Shown: piece after piece, positions 47,201 through 55,868 of the stretch
Position numbering within the stretch: the stretch's first letter is position 1
Layout: each line of letters begins with the position of its first letter
Assembly: GCF_030732225.1 (NCBI RefSeq)
Contig: NZ_CP132230.1
Location: forward strand, 90,001 to 154,000
Length of the DNA stretch: 64,000 nt
Reading direction: 5' to 3'
DNA from: Streptococcus iniae
GTDB lineage: Bacteria > Bacillota > Bacilli > Lactobacillales > Streptococcaceae
Program-made: the position numbers and the translations under genes
The notes under the pieces: model-generated
Seen by the model: only the letters and a program-made list of their open reading frames with translations
Database searches by the model: none
Told to the model about the DNA's origin: nothing

Positions 47201-47910
47201 AGGTTAAAGGTACCGTTGTTGACGTTGAAGAAGATGCTTCAACACGTACTAAGAAAGTATTTGTTGAAGGTAAAACTGGTAAAGGTGAATACATCGTTCC
47301 ATTTACAGCTCGTATGAAAGTTGAAATTGGCGACGAAGTTAACCGTGGTGAGTCTCTAACTGAAGGGTCAATCCAACCAAAACGTCTTCTTGAAGTCCGT
47401 GATACATTGTCAGTTGAGACATACTTACTTGCTGAGGTACAAAAAGTTTACCGTAGCCAAGGGGTAGAAATCGGGGACAAACACGTTGAAGTTATGGTTC
47501 GTCAAATGCTCCGTAAAGTTCGCGTTATGGATCCAGGTGATACAGAGCTTCTTCCAGGAACACTTATGGACATTGCAGACTTTACTGATGCCAACAAAGA
47601 TATTGTTATCTCAGGTGGTAACCCTGCAACATCACGTCCTGTTCTTATGGGGATTACAAAAGCCTCACTTGAAACCAATTCATTCTTGTCAGCTGCATCC
47701 TTCCAGGAAACAACTCGTGTCCTTACAGATGCTGCTATCCGTGGTAAGAAAGATCACCTACTTGGTCTTAAAGAAAATGTTATCATCGGTAAAATCATCC
47801 CAGCTGGTACTGGTATGGCACGCTACCGTAACATTGAACCACAAGCAATTAATGAAGTTGAAATTATTGAAGAACCAACTGTTGAAGAAACAGTCGTTTC
47901 AGAAAATTAA
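44278..47910 (+). CDS. rpoC: RNA polymerase beta' subunit
   Basis: 1210 residues from GTG 44278 behind AGAAAGGT. The N-terminal zinc site is [20 protein letters not shown], the catalytic magnesium motif is [10 protein letters not shown], and the second zinc-binding region appears as [13 protein letters not shown]. Length is normal. The gene follows rpoB after 97 bases containing the hairpin noted above and ends before a strong terminator. Confidence 0.98.
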   Translation: MVDVNRFKSMQITLASPSKVRSWSYGEVKKPETINYRTLKPEREGLFDEVIFGPTKDWECACGKYKRIRYKGIVCDRCGVEVTRAKVRRERMGHIELKAPVSHIWYFKGIPSRMGLTLDMSPRALEEVIYFAAYVVIDPKETPLEPKSLLTEREYREKIQEYGYGSFVAKMGAEAIQDLLKRVDLPTEIAELKEELKSATGQKRIKAVRRLDVLDAFNKSGNKPEWMVLNILPVIPPDLRPMVQLDGGRFAASDLNDLYRRVINRNNRLARLLELNAPGIIVQNEKRMLQEAVDALIDNGRRGRPITGPGSRPLKSLSHMLKGKQGRFRQNLLGKRVDFSGRSVIAVGPTLKMYQCGVPREMAIELFKPFVMREIVAREFAGNVKAAKRMVERGDERIWDILEEVIKEHPVLLNRAPTLHRLGIQAFEPVLIDGKALRLHPLVCEAYNADFDGDQMAIHVPLSEEAQAEARLLMLAAEHILNPKDGKPVVTPSQDMVLGNYYLTMEDAGREGEGMIFKDKDEAVMAYQNGYAHLHSRVGIAVDSMPNKPWKDSQRHKIMVTTVGKILFNDIMPEDLPYLQEPNNANLTEGTPDKYFLEPGQEIQDVIDGLELNVPFKKKNLGNIIAETFKRFRTTETSAFLDRLKDLGYYHSTLAGLTVGIADIPVIDNKAEILEAAHHRVEEINKAFRRGLMTEDDRYVAVTTTWREAKEALEKRLIETQDPKNPIVMMMDSGARGNISNFSQLAGMRGLMAAPNGRIMELPILSNFREGLTVLEMFFSTHGARKGMTDTALKTADSGYLTRRLVDVAQDVIIREDDCGTDRGLLIKAITDGKEVTETLEERLQGRYTRKSVKHPETGEVLIGADQLISEDMARKIVDAGVEEVTIRSVFTCATKHGVCRHCYGINLATGDAVEVGEAVGTIAAQSIGEPGTQLTMRTFHTGGVASNTDITQGLPRIQEIFEARNPKGEAVITEVKGTVVDVEEDASTRTKKVFVEGKTGKGEYIVPFTARMKVEIGDEVNRGESLTEGSIQPKRLLEVRDTLSVETYLLAEVQKVYRSQGVEIGDKHVEVMVRQMLRKVRVMDPGDTELLPGTLMDIADFTDANKDIVISGGNPATSRPVLMGITKASLETNSFLSAASFQETTRVLTDAAIRGKKDHLLGLKENVIIGKIIPAGTGMARYRNIEPQAINEVEIIEEPTVEETVVSEN

Positions 47911-47917
47911 TCACAAT

Positions 47918-47950
47918 AAAGCAAACACTTTCAAAGGTGTTTGCTTTTTT
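47918..47950 (+). terminator. Terminator of the rpoBC operon
   Basis: AAAGCAAACAC (47918-47928) and GTGTTTGCTTT (47937-47947) form an 11-bp stem running into a T-tract. Confidence 0.93.
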
Positions 47951-48028
47951 TGTTTGCCGACCTCATGAGCAGAATTTTTCCAAAAAGACCTTTAATCAGC
48001 TATAATAGGCTAAAGAAGAGGTAAAAAA

Positions 48029-48394
48029 ATGTATCAAGTAATTAAAATGTTCGGAGATTGGGAGCCCTGGTGGTTTATTGAAGGTTGGCAAGACGATATT
48101 ATTTTAGAAAAAACGTTTGAAAACTGGGAAGAAGCTCTCGCTTATTATCAAAAAGAGTGGTTAATGATGAAGAGTCACTTTGAGAATTTTCATAGTCAAA
48201 AAAATTTATTAGCCACCTTTTGGAAAACTGGGGAAACAAGATGGTGTGAGGAATGTGTTGATAATCTCCAACAATTCCATTCAATCTTATTATTAAAAGA
48301 TTATGACATCGTTTCTCCAGAAGACAATGTTGAATCTTTTGAACAAGCTAACAATTCTCCTACACCACCATACCTCTGCAAGTTAAATCTATAA
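48029..48394 (+). CDS. DUF1033 family protein
   Basis: 121 residues starting MYQVIKMFGDWEPWWFIEGW, the hallmark of the DUF1033 family, which in streptococci usually sits between rpoC and the competence pseudopilus operon. Aromatic and acidic residues are abundant; no membrane segment. A TGCG-like C-E-E-C pair (RWCEECVDN) could hold a metal, but this is conjecture. AAGAGGT ribosome site. Function unknown. Confidence 0.85.
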   Translation: MYQVIKMFGDWEPWWFIEGWQDDIILEKTFENWEEALAYYQKEWLMMKSHFENFHSQKNLLATFWKTGETRWCEECVDNLQQFHSILLLKDYDIVSPEDNVESFEQANNSPTPPYLCKLNL

Positions 48395-48429
48395 AAGACT
48401 AAGTTTATCTAAAACTTGGTCTTTTTTTT
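48394..48429 (+). terminator. Terminator of the DUF1033 gene
   Basis: AAAGAC-T-AAGTTT (48394-48406) pairs with AAACTT-G-GTCTTT (48412-48424), and eight Ts follow. The T-tract doubles as the T-rich upstream part of the SigX box for comYA. Confidence 0.85.
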
Positions 48430-48435
48430 CGAATA
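48428..48435 (+). promoter_or_regulatory. SigX/ComX-type competence promoter box of comYA
   Basis: TTCGAATA, 19 bases before the comYA ATG, in the context TTTTTTTCGAATAAT. It matches the streptococcal late-competence (cin/com) box TACGAATA at 7 of 8 positions, and the identical 15-base context recurs upstream of ssbB. Confidence 0.8.
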
Positions 48436-48454
48436 ATGATATAAGGAGGTCTTA

Positions 48455-49396
48455 ATGATTCAAAGCTTAGGAAAAGAAGTGATTAAAATGGCAGATGACT
48501 TGAAGGCTCAGGACATATATATTATTCCAGAGGGCGATGATTACAAGATTCATATGCGTATTGATGGAGAAAGAAGACGCATTGAATCTTTTGATGGCGC
48601 ACAGATGCCTCAACTCATCAGTCACTTTAAATATCTATCGGGAATGAATGTTGGCGAAAAACGTCGATGCCAACTTGGCGCCTGTGATTACCAATATGGT
48701 GCTAAAAATGACATATCGCTTCGACTATCAACAGTTGGAGATTATCGTGGGAAGGAAAGTTTAGTAATCAGGCTTTTACACCACCAAAACAGGTCCTTAT
48801 CTTTTTGGTTTGATAGGGAAAAGGAATTGGCCGAGCAAGTCACCAGACGAGGACTTTATTTATTTTCAGGCCCCGTTGGTTCCGGTAAAACGAGTTTAAT
48901 GTATCAACTTCTAGCAAAGGATTCTAAACAAAAGCAAATCATCACTATTGAAGATCCCGTTGAGATTAAGGACACAAGAATGCTACAGTTGCAAGTAAAT
49001 GACAGTATTGGAACGACATATGATAATTTAATTAAATTATCTTTGCGTCATCGTCCAGATGTTCTCATTATTGGTGAAATTAGAGACACTGAGACAGCTA
49101 GAGCAGCCATTAGAGCAAGTTTAACTGGTAGTGTCGTCTTTTCCACCATACATGCTAAAAGCATCAAGGGTGTCTATGAGAGATTAATTGAATTAGGAAT
49201 CTCTAGAGAAGAAGTGACACAAACACTTCAACTTGTTGTTTATCAACGGCTACTTGGTGGTCGAGGCTTAATTGACTTTACACGAAAGGGGTTTGAAAAC
49301 TATCAACAAGAGCAGTGGAATAAAGACTTGGATCAACTTTTTGCGGATGGATATCTCACTGAGCAAGAAATCCAAACAGAGAAAATTATCAGCTAA
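48455..49396 (+). CDS. comYA: Competence pseudopilus assembly ATPase ComYA (ComGA)
   Basis: 313 residues of the type II/IV secretion ATPase family. Walker A is GPVGSGKTSLM and Walker B is VLIIGEIRD, with the Asp box IITIEDPVE and His box VFSTIHAKS between and after. It powers assembly of the DNA-uptake pseudopilus at the membrane. AAGGAGG ribosome site; first gene of the comY operon, controlled by the SigX-type box. A start at 48488 (MADDLKAQD) is possible but has a weaker ribosome site. Confidence 0.94.
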   Translation: MIQSLGKEVIKMADDLKAQDIYIIPEGDDYKIHMRIDGERRRIESFDGAQMPQLISHFKYLSGMNVGEKRRCQLGACDYQYGAKNDISLRLSTVGDYRGKESLVIRLLHHQNRSLSFWFDREKELAEQVTRRGLYLFSGPVGSGKTSLMYQLLAKDSKQKQIITIEDPVEIKDTRMLQLQVNDSIGTTYDNLIKLSLRHRPDVLIIGEIRDTETARAAIRASLTGSVVFSTIHAKSIKGVYERLIELGISREEVTQTLQLVVYQRLLGGRGLIDFTRKGFENYQQEQWNKDLDQLFADGYLTEQEIQTEKIIS

Positions 49397-50363
49397 AAAG
49401 CAGTATCAATTAATGCAACTCTTTCATAATTTATTTGCAAGTGGTTTTAGCTTATCTGAAATAGTGGCATTTTTAGAAAAAAGTCACTTATTGGAAGCAA
49501 AATACCTTGATAGAATAAAAGAAAACCTCATCAGTGGACGAAGTTTAGCAGAAATGACTAGAAGTTTAGGTTATCCTGACAGTATTGTAACGCAAATTAG
49601 TTTTGCAGATATTCATGGCAATACCAAGGAAAGCTTGTTTAAAATTATGCATTACCTTGATAAAGTGGCACAAGTCAGGAAAAAAACATTAGAAGTCCTA
49701 ACTTATCCTCTTATTTTGCTTAGTTTTTTAATAGCCATCATGTTTGGCTTACGCCATTATCTGCTTCCTCAAATAGAGGAGTCTAATGGGCTTACTCAAT
49801 TTTTGACTTACTTCCCTTTAGTTTTTTTGATTTTCTTAATATTGGGATTGCTACTCACATTTTACTTGAGCATTAGGTGGCGAAAACACTCACAATTAAA
49901 ACAAGTCAAGCAGTTTAGTCGGATACCTTTTTTAAAAGACTATATTAGCCTATATATAACTGCCTATTTTGCGCGTGAATGGGGAAGTTTAATGGGACAA
50001 GGCCTTGAGTTGAGTTCAATACTAACCGTTATGGCAAAAGAACAATCTCCTCTGGTAAAAGAAATCGGCCAAGATATGCAGGCCTATTTTTTAGAGGGTG
50101 GTGCTTTGCATGACAAAGTGTTACAATACCCATTTTTTCAAAAGGAATTAAGCTTAATGATTGAATATGGAGATATCAAGGCTAAATTAGGTCAAGAATT
50201 AGAAATTTATGCTCAACTAACATGGGAAAGATTCTTTAGCCGCTTATTTCAAGCGACACAATGGATTCAACCTATTATATTCTTATTTGTTGCACTTATT
50301 ATTGTGTGCATTTACGCGGCAATGCTTTTGCCCATGTATCATTCAATTGGAGGTTCTATATAA
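49347..50363 (+). CDS. comYB: Competence pseudopilus membrane platform protein ComYB (ComGB)
   Basis: 338 residues from ATG 49347, overlapping the end of comYA by 50 bases. The protein has the GspF/PilC layout: two cytoplasmic helical domains (LMQLFHNLFASGFSLSEIV; AREWGSLMGQGLELSSIL) and three membrane segments (PLILLSFLIAIMFGLRHYLL, a second near YFPLVFLIFLILGLLL, and a C-terminal FLFVALIIVCIYAAMLLPMY). It anchors the pilin assembly machine. An earlier in-frame start at 49272 has no ribosome site. Confidence 0.92.
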   Translation: MDISLSKKSKQRKLSAKKQYQLMQLFHNLFASGFSLSEIVAFLEKSHLLEAKYLDRIKENLISGRSLAEMTRSLGYPDSIVTQISFADIHGNTKESLFKIMHYLDKVAQVRKKTLEVLTYPLILLSFLIAIMFGLRHYLLPQIEESNGLTQFLTYFPLVFLIFLILGLLLTFYLSIRWRKHSQLKQVKQFSRIPFLKDYISLYITAYFAREWGSLMGQGLELSSILTVMAKEQSPLVKEIGQDMQAYFLEGGALHDKVLQYPFFQKELSLMIEYGDIKAKLGQELEIYAQLTWERFFSRLFQATQWIQPIIFLFVALIIVCIYAAMLLPMYHSIGGSI

Positions 50364-50690
50364 ATGAAAACAAAATGTAAACAACTAAAAGAAAGCCGTA
50401 CTAAAGCTTTCACACTTCTAGAAATGTTGATTGTTTTGCTAATTATTAGTGTTCTTATGCTACTGTTTATTCCGAATTTAAGTAAGCAAAAAGATAAGGT
50501 TACAGATGCTGGTAATGCTGCAGTGGTTAAAATTGTTGAAAATCAGGCGGAACTATATGAATTAACGGAAGGTGGGAAAGCAAGCCTCGCTCAACTCCAA
50601 TCAAAAGGTCATATTACAGACAAACAAGCGAAGGCTTATCAGGATTATTATGCCAAAAACAGTGACAAGCATAGACAAGTTAACAACTAG
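50364..50690 (+). CDS. comYC: Major competence pseudopilin ComYC (ComGC)
   Basis: 108 residues. A class III prepilin signal with the cleavage site KA|FTLLEM followed by a hydrophobic helix (LIVLLIISVLMLLFIPNLS) marks it as the major pilin, processed by the PilD-like peptidase. The start directly abuts the comYB stop, with TTGGAGG upstream. The mature protein polymerises into the competence pilus that captures DNA. Confidence 0.93.
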   Translation: MKTKCKQLKESRTKAFTLLEMLIVLLIISVLMLLFIPNLSKQKDKVTDAGNAAVVKIVENQAELYELTEGGKASLAQLQSKGHITDKQAKAYQDYYAKNSDKHRQVNN

Positions 50691-51078
50691 AGCCTTCACG
50701 CTAATTGAAGCTTTAATATGTCTATTAATCATAACATCGTCAATCCTCTTACTGTCTCTCCCGATTAGGGGAATTTATAGTAAAGTTGAAGAACAACTCT
50801 TTTTCCTTTCCTTTGAGAATTGTTATAGGCATAGCCGAAAAGTAAGTTTACTGAGGCAAAAGGAGCATTATTTTCAAGTTTCAGAAAAGAAAATCAGATT
50901 TGAGGAGCAAGAATTAACGATTCCTAACAGTGTTAAGGCATTAGGGAGTCATAAGATAAGATTAAACAAGTTAGGCGGCAATCATTCATTAGCCAAAATA
51001 ACATTTAAAACAGGGGCACAAGAGATTACTTATCAGCTAAATTTAGGGAGTGGAACATATCGAAAAACGAGTCGTTAG
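50650..51078 (+). CDS. comYD: Minor competence pseudopilin ComYD (ComGD)
   Basis: 142 residues from ATG 50650 (MPKTVTSIDKLTTRAFTLIE). The prepilin signal RA|FTLIEA and helix LICLLIITSSILLLSLPI are clear. The gene overlaps the end of comYC by 41 bases, a common arrangement in this operon. Minor pilins prime or tip the pseudopilus. Confidence 0.88.
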   Translation: MPKTVTSIDKLTTRAFTLIEALICLLIITSSILLLSLPIRGIYSKVEEQLFFLSFENCYRHSRKVSLLRQKEHYFQVSEKKIRFEEQELTIPNSVKALGSHKIRLNKLGGNHSLAKITFKTGAQEITYQLNLGSGTYRKTSR

Positions 51079-51343
51079 AGCTTATTTGTTACTTGAGGGA
51101 GTTATAGCCTTAGCTATTATGGTTATAATTGTCAGTCTTATCTTAACAGGAATAAGACTAAATCAACAATTTTTAGCCAAATCTAGGCATCAAGAAGAGC
51201 TTATTGTGACTGCTCTAATGGCAGTGCAGACCAATCGAAGACATTTGAAAATAAATGGATGTGAGGTGGACGTTGTTAGAAGTGAAAAAGGGATTGAAGT
51301 TAGTGAAAAGCATCAAAAAGTCTTTAGCCTTAAGAAAAATTAG
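51050..51343 (+). CDS. comYE: Minor competence pseudopilin ComYE (ComGE)
   Basis: 97 residues, start GTG 51050 (or slightly downstream), overlapping comYD by 29 bases. The N-terminal signal is VRAYLLLEGVIALAIMVI, an atypical prepilin motif with Tyr in place of Phe, followed by a hydrophobic helix. It is one of the small pilins of the pseudopilus tip complex. Assigned by motif and by position in the operon. Confidence 0.85.
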   Translation: MEHIEKRVVRAYLLLEGVIALAIMVIIVSLILTGIRLNQQFLAKSRHQEELIVTALMAVQTNRRHLKINGCEVDVVRSEKGIEVSEKHQKVFSLKKN

Positions 51344-51752
51344 CCTCAAGGCATTTACGCTTTTAGAGTGTATGTTGGCCTTAGTGATATTGTCAGGTGC
51401 CATCTTAGTTTATCAAGGAATGACAAAATCTTTATTTTTTAACATGTCTTATTTGGTTGAAAATGATCAGGACAAGTGGTTGTTGTTTTCACAACAGTTG
51501 AGAGCTGAGTTAACAGGAGCTCGGTTTGAGAAGGTCGAAAATAATAAACTTTACGTAGCAAAAGAAGGAAAGCAGATAGCTTTTGGACTTTCAAAACAAG
51601 GAGATTTTCGAAAAACAGCAGCAAATGGTCATGGTTATCATCCCATGCTTCTGGATCTTAAAGATGCTAAGATTAGTCATCATAATAAGGAGATTACAGT
51701 AAGTATCACTTGGAAAAGTGGGCTAGAAAGAGTCTTTCTTTATGCTTTTTAA
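51255..51752 (+). CDS. comYF: Minor competence pseudopilin ComYF (ComGF)
   Basis: At most 165 residues; the true start may be GTG 51282 (VKKGLKLVK), which has GAGGTGG twelve bases upstream. The prepilin motif KA|FTLLECM and helix LALVILSGAILVYQGM are present. The C-terminal beta-rich part resembles ComGF. The gene overlaps comYE by 89 bases and comYG by 11. It interacts with the other minor pilins in known systems. Confidence 0.87.
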   Translation: MDVRWTLLEVKKGLKLVKSIKKSLALRKISLKAFTLLECMLALVILSGAILVYQGMTKSLFFNMSYLVENDQDKWLLFSQQLRAELTGARFEKVENNKLYVAKEGKQIAFGLSKQGDFRKTAANGHGYHPMLLDLKDAKISHHNKEITVSITWKSGLERVFLYAF

Positions 51753-52095
51753 AAATCGTGTTAAAGCGGGCATCCTCTTATATGCCCTTCTAATGTCTTC
51801 CTTATTTCTTCTCCTTGTGCAAGTTTATTTGGAGCAAGTAAATGCCTTTAAAAGGGAATATATCTTACAAATCGACCATTCAAGGGCCTACATGATGGCT
51901 GAGTATATACGACAGTCTTCTTTGGATGGCAGTGGTCAAGTCATTTTTGACAGTGGAACTGTTCACTACCAAACAGTAAAGAATAATCAAAAGTTGACAG
52001 TTAAACTGACAAGTGGAGCTAGTTATCAATTAACTTTCCCGATAGAAGAACAAGGCAATAAAACTCAGTTGAATCAAGGAGATCTAAAGCCATAG
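51742..52095 (+). CDS. comYG: Minor competence pseudopilin-like protein ComYG (ComGG)
   Basis: 117 residues with an N-terminal basic stretch and hydrophobic helix (RVKAGILLYALLMSSLFLLL) but without a classic Phe-Thr-Leu cleavage motif, as in other ComGG proteins. The rest is a small beta-rich domain. It begins inside the end of comYF. Last pilin gene of the operon; the methyltransferase gene follows after 61 bases. Confidence 0.85.
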   Translation: MLFKNRVKAGILLYALLMSSLFLLLVQVYLEQVNAFKREYILQIDHSRAYMMAEYIRQSSLDGSGQVIFDSGTVHYQTVKNNQKLTVKLTSGASYQLTFPIEEQGNKTQLNQGDLKP

Positions 52096-52156
52096 ACTCA
52101 AGGAATTAAATGCTGTCTTCCTTTCTATTTTCAAGCATTTTTGATATGATAGAACT

Positions 52157-53113
52157 ATGAATTTTGAAAATATTGAGAAAGCTTTTGAGCTTATTTTAGA
52201 AAATAGTCAACTTATTGAAAATGAGTTGAAAACGCACATTTATGATGCCCTTATTGAGCAGAATTCTTTTTATTTGGGAGCTGAAGGTGCTAGTGAGCAG
52301 GTCGCTAAAAACAATGAAGTTTTAAGGTCACTCAATTTAAGTAAAGAAGAGTGGCGTCGCGCTTTTCAGTTTATTTTTATCAAGGTTGGTCAAACAGAAA
52401 AACTGCAGGCGAATCACCAATTTACACCAGATAGTCTAGGTTTCCTTATTTTATTTTTAATTGAAACCTTGACACAAGAAGACTCTCTTGACATTTTAGA
52501 GATTGGCAGTGGGACAGGTAATCTAGCACAAACACTTTTGAATAATAGTGGTAAACAATTAGATTACTTAGGTATTGAAGTGGACGATTTACTCATTGAT
52601 TTATCAGCTAGTATAGCTGAGATAATGAATTCGACAGCACGTTTTGTTCAAGAAGATGCCGTTAGACCACAAATTTTGAAAGAAAGTCATATTATTATCA
52701 GTGATTTACCAGTAGGTTATTATCCTAATGATGAGATTGCTAGTCGTTATCAGGTTGCAAGTCCAGATGGTCATACCTATGCCCATCACTTATTGATGGA
52801 ACAGGCTTTGAAATATTTAAAACAAGATGGCTTTGCAATTTTCTTAGCACCAGCCAGTCTTTTGCAAAGTCAACAAAGCCATCTCCTTAAAGAGTGGTTA
52901 AAAGGTTATGCTCAGTTATCTGCAGTGATTACCTTGCCAGAAACATTCTTTGGAGATCCATCCGTGGCTAAATCACTGATTGTTCTGCAAAAGCAGAGTG
53001 ACAAAAAAGGAGAAACCTTTGTTTATCCATTGACTGATTTACAGTCTGCAGATAAGGTTCGTCTCTTCATGGAGAACTTCAAAAAATGGAAAGCTGATAA
53101 TGTCTTTTCATGA
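52157..53113 (+). CDS. comYH: Class I SAM-dependent (N6-adenine type) methyltransferase ComYH
   Basis: 318 residues. The SAM-binding motif I is LEIGSGTGNLAQ and the catalytic-type motif IV is SDLPVGYYP (in the place of DPPY). The N-terminal helical domain (EWRRAFQFIFIKVGQTEKLQ) is typical of this streptococcal family related to the M subunits of restriction systems. Located just behind the comY pilins, it corresponds to comYH, reported to be needed for transformation in some streptococci. The DNA or RNA target is unknown. A possible promoter (TGATATGAT) precedes it. Confidence 0.87.
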   Translation: MNFENIEKAFELILENSQLIENELKTHIYDALIEQNSFYLGAEGASEQVAKNNEVLRSLNLSKEEWRRAFQFIFIKVGQTEKLQANHQFTPDSLGFLILFLIETLTQEDSLDILEIGSGTGNLAQTLLNNSGKQLDYLGIEVDDLLIDLSASIAEIMNSTARFVQEDAVRPQILKESHIIISDLPVGYYPNDEIASRYQVASPDGHTYAHHLLMEQALKYLKQDGFAIFLAPASLLQSQQSHLLKEWLKGYAQLSAVITLPETFFGDPSVAKSLIVLQKQSDKKGETFVYPLTDLQSADKVRLFMENFKKWKADNVFS

Positions 53114-53123
53114 TATTTTTTGA

Positions 53124-53156
53124 TATAATAGGATAGCATTACAGTAAACGATTACA
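53124..53156 (+). promoter_or_regulatory. ackA promoter with cre-like site
   Basis: TGATATAAT (53121-53129) is an extended -10. CAGTAAACGATTACA (53142-53156) is a cre-like palindrome downstream of the transcription start. CcpA control of ackA is known in other Firmicutes. Confidence 0.5.
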
Positions 53157-53169
53157 AGAGAGGTAAAAA

Positions 53170-54366
53170 ATGTCTAAAACAATTGCAATTAATGCAGGTA
53201 GTTCAAGTCTTAAATGGCAACTTTATCAAATGCCAGAAGAAACAGTTCTTGCGCAAGGAGTTATCGAGCGTATTGGATTGAAAGATTCTATTTCAACAGT
53301 TAAATTTGACGGGAAAAAAGAAGAGCAAATCACTGATATTCCTGACCATACAACTGCTGTTAAAATCTTATTGAATGATTTACTCCATTTCAATATTATG
53401 TCATCTTACGATGAAATTACAGGAGTTGGACACCGTATTGTTGCTGGTGGTGAGTACTTTAAAGAATCAGTTGTTGTTGATGAAGATGTGGTGACAAAAG
53501 TTGAAGAATTATCAGCCTTAGCACCTTTGCATAATCCTGGCGCAGTAGCTGGAATTCGTGCTTTCCGTGAATTATTACCTGATATTACAAGTGTTTGTGT
53601 CTTTGACACATCTTTCCATACAACAATGGCAAAACACACTTACCTTTATCCTATTCCACAAAAATATTACACAGAAAACAAAGTTCGTAAATATGGTGCT
53701 CATGGAACAAGTCATAAATATGTAGCTGAAGAAGCTGCGAAGATGCTTGGTCGTCCACTAGAAGAATTAAAATTGATCACAGCTCATATTGGTAATGGCG
53801 TATCAATCACAGCTAATTACCATGGAAAATCAATTGATACCTCAATGGGATTCACACCACTTGCTGGTCCAATGATGGGAACACGTTCTGGGGATATTGA
53901 CCCAGCTATTATTCCTTACTTGATTGCACAAGTACCAGAATTTAAAGATGCGGCAGATGTTGTAAACATGCTGAATAAAGAATCAGGTTTGGGTGGAGTA
54001 TCAGGAATTTCAAGTGATATGCGTGATATTGAAGCAGGTCTTGAACAAAACAACCCAGATGCTGTTTTAGCATACAACATTTTTGTTGACCGCATTAAGA
54101 AATTTGTCGGCCAGTACTTTGCTGTTTTAAATGGAGCAGACGCTTTGGTATTTACAGCAGGTATGGGTGAAAATGGACCTTTGATGCGTCAGGACGTTGT
54201 TAATGGCTTGTCATGGTTTGGTATGGAAGTTGACCCTGAGAAAAATGTTTTTGGCTTCCGTGGGGACATCTCAACACCAGAATCAAAAGTTAAAGTCTTG
54301 GTTATTTCAACTGATGAAGAACTATGTATCGCGCGTGATGTTGAACGTTTGAAAAACACAAAATAA
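53170..54366 (+). CDS. ackA: Acetate kinase
   Basis: 398 residues. The N-terminal phosphate-binding [10 protein letters not shown], the GHRIVAGG segment, the catalytic Asp region [18 protein letters not shown] and GTRSGDIDP are all intact. It converts acetyl phosphate and ADP into acetate and ATP, the energy-yielding end of mixed-acid metabolism. AGAGGT ribosome site. Located downstream of comYH, as usual in streptococci, but with its own promoter. Confidence 0.97.
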   Translation: MSKTIAINAGSSSLKWQLYQMPEETVLAQGVIERIGLKDSISTVKFDGKKEEQITDIPDHTTAVKILLNDLLHFNIMSSYDEITGVGHRIVAGGEYFKESVVVDEDVVTKVEELSALAPLHNPGAVAGIRAFRELLPDITSVCVFDTSFHTTMAKHTYLYPIPQKYYTENKVRKYGAHGTSHKYVAEEAAKMLGRPLEELKLITAHIGNGVSITANYHGKSIDTSMGFTPLAGPMMGTRSGDIDPAIIPYLIAQVPEFKDAADVVNMLNKESGLGGVSGISSDMRDIEAGLEQNNPDAVLAYNIFVDRIKKFVGQYFAVLNGADALVFTAGMGENGPLMRQDVVNGLSWFGMEVDPEKNVFGFRGDISTPESKVKVLVISTDEELCIARDVERLKNTK

Positions 54367-54417
54367 GACAATACATCAATGCTTAAAAAGGAGAAACAAA
54401 AAGTTTCTCTTTTTTTG

Positions 54418-54446
54418 TTGACAATAAATGTAAAGTGAGCTATACT
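54418..54446 (+). promoter_or_regulatory. Promoter of the Xre/membrane protein/CPBP operon
   Basis: TTGACA (54418-54423), 17 bp, TATACT (54441-54446). An apparent GTG start at 54435 overlaps the -10, so translation must start further down. Confidence 0.75.
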
Positions 54447-54488
54447 TTTTTGTGTAAAAAGAACTTTACTAAGAGAGTGGGTGTTTTT

Positions 54489-54692
54489 TTGGAAAACTGT
54501 ATTCAAGACTTGCGAAAAGCTCGCAAATTAAGTCAAGCTGAGTTGGCTGATCATATGGGGGTTACCAGACAGACCATTATTTCTTTAGAGAAAGGCCGTT
54601 ACAATGCATCATTGGAATTAGCTTTTAATTTAGCGACTTATTTTGATTGTTTAATTGAAGATATTTTTCTTTATCGAAAAGATAAGAACTAG
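54489..54692 (+). CDS. Small Xre/Cro-type transcriptional regulator
   Basis: 67 residues from TTG 54489 (ENCIQDLRKARKLSQAELAD); GTG 54477 is an alternative. It consists solely of an HTH_3 domain with VTRQTIISLEKGRYNASLEL as turn and recognition helix and a C-terminal DCLIEDIFLY. Such small regulators typically stand before a membrane protein gene and repress their own operon. The next gene starts 12 bases later. Confidence 0.87.
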   Translation: MENCIQDLRKARKLSQAELADHMGVTRQTIISLEKGRYNASLELAFNLATYFDCLIEDIFLYRKDKN

Positions 54693-54704
54693 GGGTGAGT
54701 AAAC

Positions 54705-55157
54705 ATGTTAGATTATATTATTACTTTATTGCAGGACAAGCCAAGTTTACAATCATTTAAGAAACGTATCATGTTGTGGAGTTATTTTTCTATTTTTATG
54801 GGAATCCTTACAATGATTGTGTTGCTCCGATCAAACTATGAAAGTTACACTAAAGGATTTTTAATAGGAATTGCTATTTCAAGTGTTCCACTTGGCATCT
54901 ATGGCATTATCATCGCCAATAATTCTGAAAAGTTAAAAACATTGTATATTAAGAATGTAGATGAACGTAATCAAGAAATTTCTAAAATTTCAGCAGTAGT
55001 AACAGTGATATTAACGATTTTCATGCTTATTATCTGTATCTGTTTAAATGCTTTTTTAAACATTCAATTTGACTATAGATTATTTCTTGTCTTTTTACTA
55101 TATTTTGTTATTATTGTTTACGTTGCTGGTCAAAGGCTCGTTAGTCGGTACCTTTAG
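54705..55157 (+). CDS. Four-helix membrane protein of unknown function
   Basis: 150 residues with four hydrophobic segments (YFSIFMGILTMIVLL; FLIGIAISSVPLGIYGIII; VVTVILTIFMLIICICL; LFLVFLLYFVIIVYVAG) and a short cytosolic loop carrying KTLYIKNVDERNQEISK. This RNxDER-type loop is typical of the small membrane proteins paired with Xre regulators in Gram-positive bacteria (DUF6773/DUF2178-like), but I cannot name the family with certainty. AGGGGTGAG ribosome site. Confidence 0.8.
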   Translation: MLDYIITLLQDKPSLQSFKKRIMLWSYFSIFMGILTMIVLLRSNYESYTKGFLIGIAISSVPLGIYGIIIANNSEKLKTLYIKNVDERNQEISKISAVVTVILTIFMLIICICLNAFLNIQFDYRLFLVFLLYFVIIVYVAGQRLVSRYL

Positions 55158-55163
55158 GAGGAT

Positions 55164-55823
55164 ATGATGAAAGAAAAAATAATGCATAAAGTGAAATGGT
55201 TTGTTTTAGCCCTTGTGGTTATTGTTGTTGAACAACTTCCAATCTTGCTCGTCAAAAAAGGAAAAGAACCTTGGCAAGTGGCTCTTATTTGTTTTCTTTT
55301 TCTGGCTATTACATTAGCAACCTTAATCTTAGCAAAAAAAGCAAAGTTATTGAGTTCAGATGCCTTTTCAAAAGGGGATCAGGTTGTTCTTTGGGTTGGA
55401 CTTGGCTTTGCAGCAATGATTATCGTTAAGATTTTAGGTTCTATTATCTTGACAATTGAAAAAGGGGGTCACGCCAATACTGCCAACCAAGCTGCCTTGG
55501 AACAAGCAAATTTACCGGCAATTCTTCTTGTTATACTCGCAGCAGTTGTGGCGCCAGTTGTTGAAGAAGTTGTCTTTCGCGGGCTTATTTTAGGAAAAGT
55601 CTTTGGGGATGGGTCTTACCTTGGACTTATCGTCAGCAGCTTTCTTTTTGGTGGCCTTCATAGTCCAAGTGATATTGGAAGTTGGGTTATCTATGGCGGC
55701 ATGGGACTGGTCTTAGGTTTTGTTTATATGAAAACTAAAAAGCTAGAGTATAGCATCTTGATTCATTTTGTCAACAATGGCTTAGGTGTTCTCTTCATGC
55801 TACTTATGCCTTATCTTAAGTAA
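55164..55823 (+). CDS. CPBP-family intramembrane metalloprotease (Abi/Rce1-like)
   Basis: 219 residues (a second Met follows directly). It has about six membrane helices and the three CPBP motifs: EEVVFRG (EExxxR), FGGLHSP (FxxxH) and HFVNNGLG (HxxxN). In streptococci such proteins serve in bacteriocin self-immunity or processing of membrane peptides. It starts six bases after the membrane protein gene behind AGGAGG, completing a three-gene operon with the Xre regulator. No bacteriocin precursor is visible nearby. Confidence 0.88.
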   Translation: MMKEKIMHKVKWFVLALVVIVVEQLPILLVKKGKEPWQVALICFLFLAITLATLILAKKAKLLSSDAFSKGDQVVLWVGLGFAAMIIVKILGSIILTIEKGGHANTANQAALEQANLPAILLVILAAVVAPVVEEVVFRGLILGKVFGDGSYLGLIVSSFLFGGLHSPSDIGSWVIYGGMGLVLGFVYMKTKKLEYSILIHFVNNGLGVLFMLLMPYLK

Positions 55824-55828
55824 TCAAA

Positions 55829-55868
55829 AAAACCTTATAGTTGAACAAGTGTTCAATTATAAGGTTTT
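55829..55868. terminator. Bidirectional terminator between the CPBP gene and proC
   Basis: AAACCTTATAGTTGAAC pairs with GTTCAATTATAAGGTTT across a short loop, with A- and T-tracts at the two ends. The proC stop codon lies within its right arm. Confidence 0.88.
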
